64,000 nucleotides of DNA from Psychrobacter sp. JCM 18903 (GTDB lineage: Bacteria; Pseudomonadota; Gammaproteobacteria; Pseudomonadales; Moraxellaceae), in NCBI RefSeq assembly GCF_000586475.1, contig NZ_BAWJ01000003.1, positions 124,001 to 188,000 on the forward strand, in the 5' to 3' direction. A program made the translations under genes and the position numbers. The notes under the pieces were generated by a model that worked only from the letters and a program-made list of their open reading frames with translations, did not search any database and was not told the origin of the DNA. How positions within the stretch are numbered: position 1 is the first letter of the stretch; each line of letters begins with the position of its first letter. This document shows, piece after piece, positions 60,356-64,000 of the stretch.

Positions 60356-61282
60356 CTATGGTAAATAGCCATTGATAGGAGTGATCTCAGGCAGAATATC
60401 TGCCTCTTCTAGTGCTTCTCGCAGATTGATCTCGATAGTACGCGACAATGCAGTCAGGGGTAGTTTGTTGGCGGCTAAGCCGAAAGGCTCTTCTAGCTCT
60501 TCACTGAGGGCATCCAAACCAAAAAAGGTATAAGCGATCACGGCACAAATCAGTGGGGTCACCCAACCGAGCGAGGCCACCAAGCCAAAAGGCAACATGA
60601 TGCAATACAGATAGGTCGTGCGATGGACCAGCAGCATATAAGCAAACGGCAGCGGTGTATTATGAATGCGCTCGCAGGCTGCCAATACAATGGTCATAGA
60701 CGTCAGGCGCTCATCCATATTTTGTATGACTTGCTCTGATACCAGTCCTTGACGCCGAATGTCGCCGAGTTGCTTGCCCATGAGGCGCATGATGTAATCA
60801 GGTAGGTTGCGCGCTTGGCGCATACTATCATGGTGTTTTGATGCGACAAAAGGCTCGACATCATGCCAAGGTGAGGAGCCGCGAAGGCGATGGCGCACAG
60901 CATGCGCAAAAGCAATGGTCAGGTAAATCATCGTTCGCCCAGTCTCGTGCCCATTCTCGGTATCAGTATCTATAAAAGAAAGCACTTGACGGGTTAAGCT
61001 ACGCGCATCATATACCAACTGACCCCAAAGCCCTCGAGCTTCCCACCAGCGTTGATAACTGGCATTGTTACGAAAACCAAGAAATAGCGACAACGCGATT
61101 CCTAGCAAGGTAAAAGGAGCCATACCATAATAAGGAAAAGAGTCAGGAAGCCAGTGCTGAATAATTGTTATAAGTGTGCTGAGAAGCGCGATCAGCAAAA
61201 TTTGCGGATAAATTTTTGGAATGACAGAGCCGTGCAGGGTAAAAAGTATCTTGAGGGCGTTTGGGGTTTGCCGGACAATCAT
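60356..61282 (-). CDS. Bestrophin-family membrane channel protein
   Basis: 308 residues. Bestrophin/UPF0187 hallmarks: FTLLGIALSLFLGFRNNASY, QRWWEARGLWGQLVYDARSL, and a second pair of helices around LPFGLVASLGWVTPLICAVI followed by FFGLDALSEELEEPFG. Bacterial homologues form pentameric cation- or anion-selective channels in the inner membrane. Monocistronic; no frameshift. Confidence 0.88.
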   Translation of the reverse strand: MIVRQTPNALKILFTLHGSVIPKIYPQILLIALLSTLITIIQHWLPDSFPYYGMAPFTLLGIALSLFLGFRNNASYQRWWEARGLWGQLVYDARSLTRQVLSFIDTDTENGHETGRTMIYLTIAFAHAVRHRLRGSSPWHDVEPFVASKHHDSMRQARNLPDYIMRLMGKQLGDIRRQGLVSEQVIQNMDERLTSMTIVLAACERIHNTPLPFAYMLLVHRTTYLYCIMLPFGLVASLGWVTPLICAVIAYTFFGLDALSEELEEPFGLAANKLPLTALSRTIEINLREALEEADILPEITPINGYLP

Positions 61283-61460
61283 GTCGGTTTCCTATCGATG
61301 GCATGTATAAAAAAGCGATGGCAGAGGTATCAATCAGCGTATACTCAAATCATCGCGACCTATCATATCAGTAGTTACCAATATGGCAATAATAAGATGA
61401 CACTTAAATACTTAAATCACTTTTGTATTGCGCAGCAGCAAGGAAAACTGTAAGCACGCT

Positions 61461-62233
61461 CTAAAGGGTCTCTTCTTCACGCAGCGTCAGCACCTCATAA
61501 CCATCGGCAGTCACCGCGATGGTATGCTCCATTGGGCAGAAAGCTTTTTGTCTGCAGTCACCACCGTCCAGCCGTCTTTTTTCATTTTTACTTTGGCTTT
61601 GCCTTGATTAATCATTGGCTCAATAGTAAAGGTCATGCCTTGTTCTAGAACCAAGCCTGCACCTGCGCGACCATAATGTAAAACTTCAGGCTGCTCGTGC
61701 ATTTCGCGACCGATACCATGCCCGCAGTATTCTCTAACGACAGAGTAACCGTGCTGTTCGGCATGGCTTTGAATGGCATGCCCGACATCACCGAGCGTTG
61801 CGCCCGGTTTGACCACACGGATACCTGCCCACATGGCCTCATAAGTGTTATCGACGAGGCGTTTTGTTAAGGGCATCACATCATCAATCATATACATTTT
61901 GCTAGAGTCGGCAATAAAGCCGCCTTTTTCTAAAGTAATGTCCACATTGATGATGTCGCCTGATTTTAGGACTTGGTTGCTTGAGGGTACACCATGACAA
62001 ACCACTTGATTGACAGAAGTGTTGAGCACGTATTGGTAGCCGTATTGACCTTTGCTGGCAGGTCGTGAGTGTAAAACATCCACAATATAGCGCTCAACTA
62101 AATCATTGACAGTCATTGTGGAGATGCCAGCGACCATGTGCGTATCTAGGTAAGCAAAAACCGATGCCAATAAGCGTCCAGACTCGCGCATGATGGCCAA
62201 TTCTTCAGGTGTTTTTAGCGCGATTTTAGCCAT
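61461..62233 (-). CDS. map: Type I methionine aminopeptidase (apparent frameshift near the end)
   Basis: 257 residues after repair. Removes the N-terminal Met from nascent proteins. The metal ligands are seen in NVDITL, ADSSKMY, CGHGIGREMHEQP, FTIEPMI and, after repair, QWEHTIAVT. The frame breaks at 61529-61530: one more G restores SAQWEHTIAVTADGYEVL; without it the last Glu ligand is lost and the ORF ends at 61511. Its ATG lies inside the last codons of the ParD-like gene (8-bp overlap), implying coupled translation. Confidence 0.93.
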
Positions 62234-62432
62234 CGATAAGATTTCCTATATTAACATCTGCTCGTTTTAACTGCTCGCTGATGATATCGGTATAAGGTGC
62301 GTGAGGATTGGCCTCGGCCAACATACCTATCTTTATCCAATACTCTGCCTGCGCGTTAATCGAACGTACCATTACCGCACTGGCTTTACGAAGCTCTTCG
62401 TGTAGCGCATCATCAATTTTAACAATACCCAT
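62226..62432 (-). CDS. ParD-like (antitoxin-like) protein overlapping map
   Basis: 68 residues from ATG 62432 (MGIVKIDDALHEELRKASAV), with TAGG upstream; the longer frame to 62486 is unlikely. MVKI-type start, then a ribbon-helix-helix-like stretch (SINAQAEYWIKIGMLAE) typical of the ParD-like family. It has no toxin next to it; instead its stop overlaps the map start. This suggests either a regulator of map or a domesticated antitoxin. Function not established. Confidence 0.75.
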   Translation of the reverse strand: MGIVKIDDALHEELRKASAVMVRSINAQAEYWIKIGMLAEANPHAPYTDIISEQLKRADVNIGNLIDG

Positions 62433-62557
62433 TGTTTTACCTAGTATATGAAATGTATACGAATCATATATATTGTATAGTGACATTGCAAGCTCGTTCT
62501 TGTATTCCTTGATGAAGACATGTGGTTATAGTATTCGAGCCATCAAATCGATGACAC

Positions 62558-62585
62558 AAAAAAGCGAGATAAACTCGGCTTTTTT
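62558..62585 (-). terminator. Probable terminator after rpoD
   Basis: On the minus strand AAAAAAGCCGAG / CTCGCTTTTTT (one bulged C) with a T-rich end. Confidence 0.6.
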
Positions 62586-62609
62586 ATTGGTGCTTAGTTT
62601 GCTTTATTA

Positions 62610-64000
62610 TTAGTCATTTTCAAGGAAAGAGCGCAAGTGCTCAGAGCGTGACGGATGACGCAATTTACGCAGTGCTTTTGCCTCAATCTGGCGAATACGC
62701 TCACGTGTTACGTCAAACTGCTTGCCGACTTCTTCTAACGTATGGTCAGTTGGCATGTCGATACCGAAGCGCATTTTTAGCACGCGTGCTTCACGCTCAG
62801 TCAGATTGCCCAATACATCACGAGTCGCTTCACGCAGACCAGCTGCGGTCGCATCATCAACAGGGCTTGAGATAGTACCATCTTCGATGAAATCACCTAG
62901 ATGCGAGTCTTCATCATCACCGATTGGTGTCTCCATAGAGATAGGCTCTTTGGCGATTTTCAGTACTTTACGGACTTTAACTTCGTCCATCTCTAAGCGT
63001 TCACCTAACTCTTCAGGCGTTGGCTCGCGTCCCATTTCTTGTAGCAATTGACGTGAGACACGGTTTATTTTATTAATCGTCTCGATCATATGTACAGGAA
63101 TACGAATGGTACGCGCTTGGTCAGCGATAGAGCGGGTAATCGCCTGACGAATCCACCATGTGGCATAGGTCGAGAACTTATAACCACGGCGGTATTCAAA
63201 TTTATCGACTGCTTTCATCAGACCGATGTTACCTTCTTGGATTAGATCCAAGAATTGTAGACCACGGTTGGTATATTTTTTCGCGATAGAAATAACCAAA
63301 CGCAAGTTAGCTTCGACCATTTCTTTTTTGGCGCGGCGAGCTTTTGCTTCACCGACTGCCATACGGCGCGCGACATCTTTCATGTCGTGGATTTTCATGT
63401 CGAGCTGTTGCTCGTAGTCACGAATGCGACGTTGCAATAAAATAACGTCATCAGTGACTTTTTCTAGCGTACCAGCAAATGCAGGTTTGCCCTTGATGCG
63501 CTCAATCAGCCAATCGACGTTGGTTTCGTTGCTAGGGAAAGTCTTACGGAACTCTTCACGTGGCATACGTCCACGGCGAATCACCAAACGCATGATTTGA
63601 CGCTCTTGCTTACGCACATCATCATAGACATCATGCATGATAGCCATGACTTGATCTGACAAGCGATTGTTCAACTTTAGCATCATAAAGCGTTCGGCAA
63701 GTAGGGCATAAGCAGTATCTGCTTCTGTGCTACCACGGCCATAATCTAGCAAGGCTTGCTTGGCTTTGATAAATAAGTGTTCGATTTCTTCTAGACGCAG
63801 ACGTACTTCTTCAGGATCGATACCGCTGGTTTCTTCTTCAGCTTCCTCTTCAACGTCGTCTTCATCCTCGTCCTCATCATCAAGCGCCGCTGCTTTGGCT
63901 TTTGCTTTGATCACAGGCGGATTTTCTTTCTCTTCTTTGATGCGTTCACGTTCTTCTTTTGCTGCCTCTTTCGCTTCTTGGGCAGCGATTTTGTCTGCTT
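62610..64000 (-). CDS. rpoD: RNA polymerase sigma-70 factor RpoD (5' end beyond the window)
   Basis: The C-terminal 463 codons are present; the frame is open to the window edge. An acidic stretch ([17 protein letters not shown]) in the non-conserved region is followed by region 2 ([20 protein letters not shown], then [20 protein letters not shown], which melts and reads the -10), region 3 ([20 protein letters not shown]), and region 4 with the -35 helix-turn-helix ([20 protein letters not shown]). It is the primary sigma factor. No frameshift in the visible part. Confidence 0.97.
   Translation of the reverse strand, partial: ADKIAAQEAKEAAKEERERIKEEKENPPVIKAKAKAAALDDEDEDEDDVEEEAEEETSGIDPEEVRLRLEEIEHLFIKAKQALLDYGRGSTEADTAYALLAERFMMLKLNNRLSDQVMAIMHDVYDDVRKQERQIMRLVIRRGRMPREEFRKTFPSNETNVDWLIERIKGKPAFAGTLEKVTDDVILLQRRIRDYEQQLDMKIHDMKDVARRMAVGEAKARRAKKEMVEANLRLVISIAKKYTNRGLQFLDLIQEGNIGLMKAVDKFEYRRGYKFSTYATWWIRQAITRSIADQARTIRIPVHMIETINKINRVSRQLLQEMGREPTPEELGERLEMDEVKVRKVLKIAKEPISMETPIGDDEDSHLGDFIEDGTISSPVDDATAAGLREATRDVLGNLTEREARVLKMRFGIDMPTDHTLEEVGKQFDVTRERIRQIEAKALRKLRHPSRSEHLRSFLEND

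Overview
The window looks like chromosomal DNA from a Psychrobacter-type bacterium (Moraxellaceae, Gammaproteobacteria). This rests on recognisable housekeeping proteins (SecDF-YajC, NrdAB-YfaE, PurF, RpoD, GspLM, MltD/MltF), an AmpC-type class C beta-lactamase, a moderate GC content, and the family resemblance of most proteins. No rRNA, tRNA or CRISPR array was seen.

Layout. 1-3553 is a copper module: the tail of a MerR regulator, a small CopZ-like chaperone (minus), the CopA ATPase and CueR, with two divergent MerR-type promoters. 3890-10385 holds a lipoprotein, ampC, a small membrane protein, ppa, lipB and an aldehyde dehydrogenase. 10758-15773 has a betaine/choline-type ABC transporter (binding protein fused to permease, then ATPase) and a three-domain lipoprotein MsrAB. 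15985-17214 is an IS605/IS1341-like element carrying only tnpB. 17283-25628 has pncB, xseBA, a lipoprotein, a hydrolase, a 176-bp MITE-like element, zapE, a nitroreductase and gpsA. 25713-32608 has sixA, gspL-gspM, a DUF4870 protein, pyrD, cvpA and purF. 32778-39792 (minus) has azlCD, a MATE exporter, a second 176-bp MITE-like copy, secF-secD and yajC. 40332-51205 has a CNNM/CBS protein, an NTF2-like secreted protein, mltD, mltF, a Nif3 protein, a DegS-like protease and yfaE. 51292-57088 is nrdB and nrdA, separated by an accessory insert (RelE-type toxin, Phd/YefM-type antitoxin, an unknown 133-residue protein and a DUF4145 protein). 57344-64000 has a YbeD-like protein, a methyltransferase, tenA under a TPP riboswitch, a bestrophin, a ParD-like gene overlapping map, and the 3' part of rpoD.

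The dominant oddity is about 27 single-base frameshifts in 21 genes, many of them essential (purF, pyrD, secF, nrdA, nrdB). Nearly all are one-base losses in short homopolymers, and restoring one base each time gives a full-length protein. I read these as sequencing or assembly errors, not gene decay, so broken genes are annotated at full extent with the suspected site.

The most biologically interesting items are: the toxin-antitoxin/DUF4145 insert splitting nrdA from nrdB; the twin 19-bp-spacer copper promoters; a TnpB with an altered RuvC-II site; a two-copy MITE family; the ParD-like/map overlapping pair; and an unexplained 21-bp perfect stem-loop upstream of mltD.
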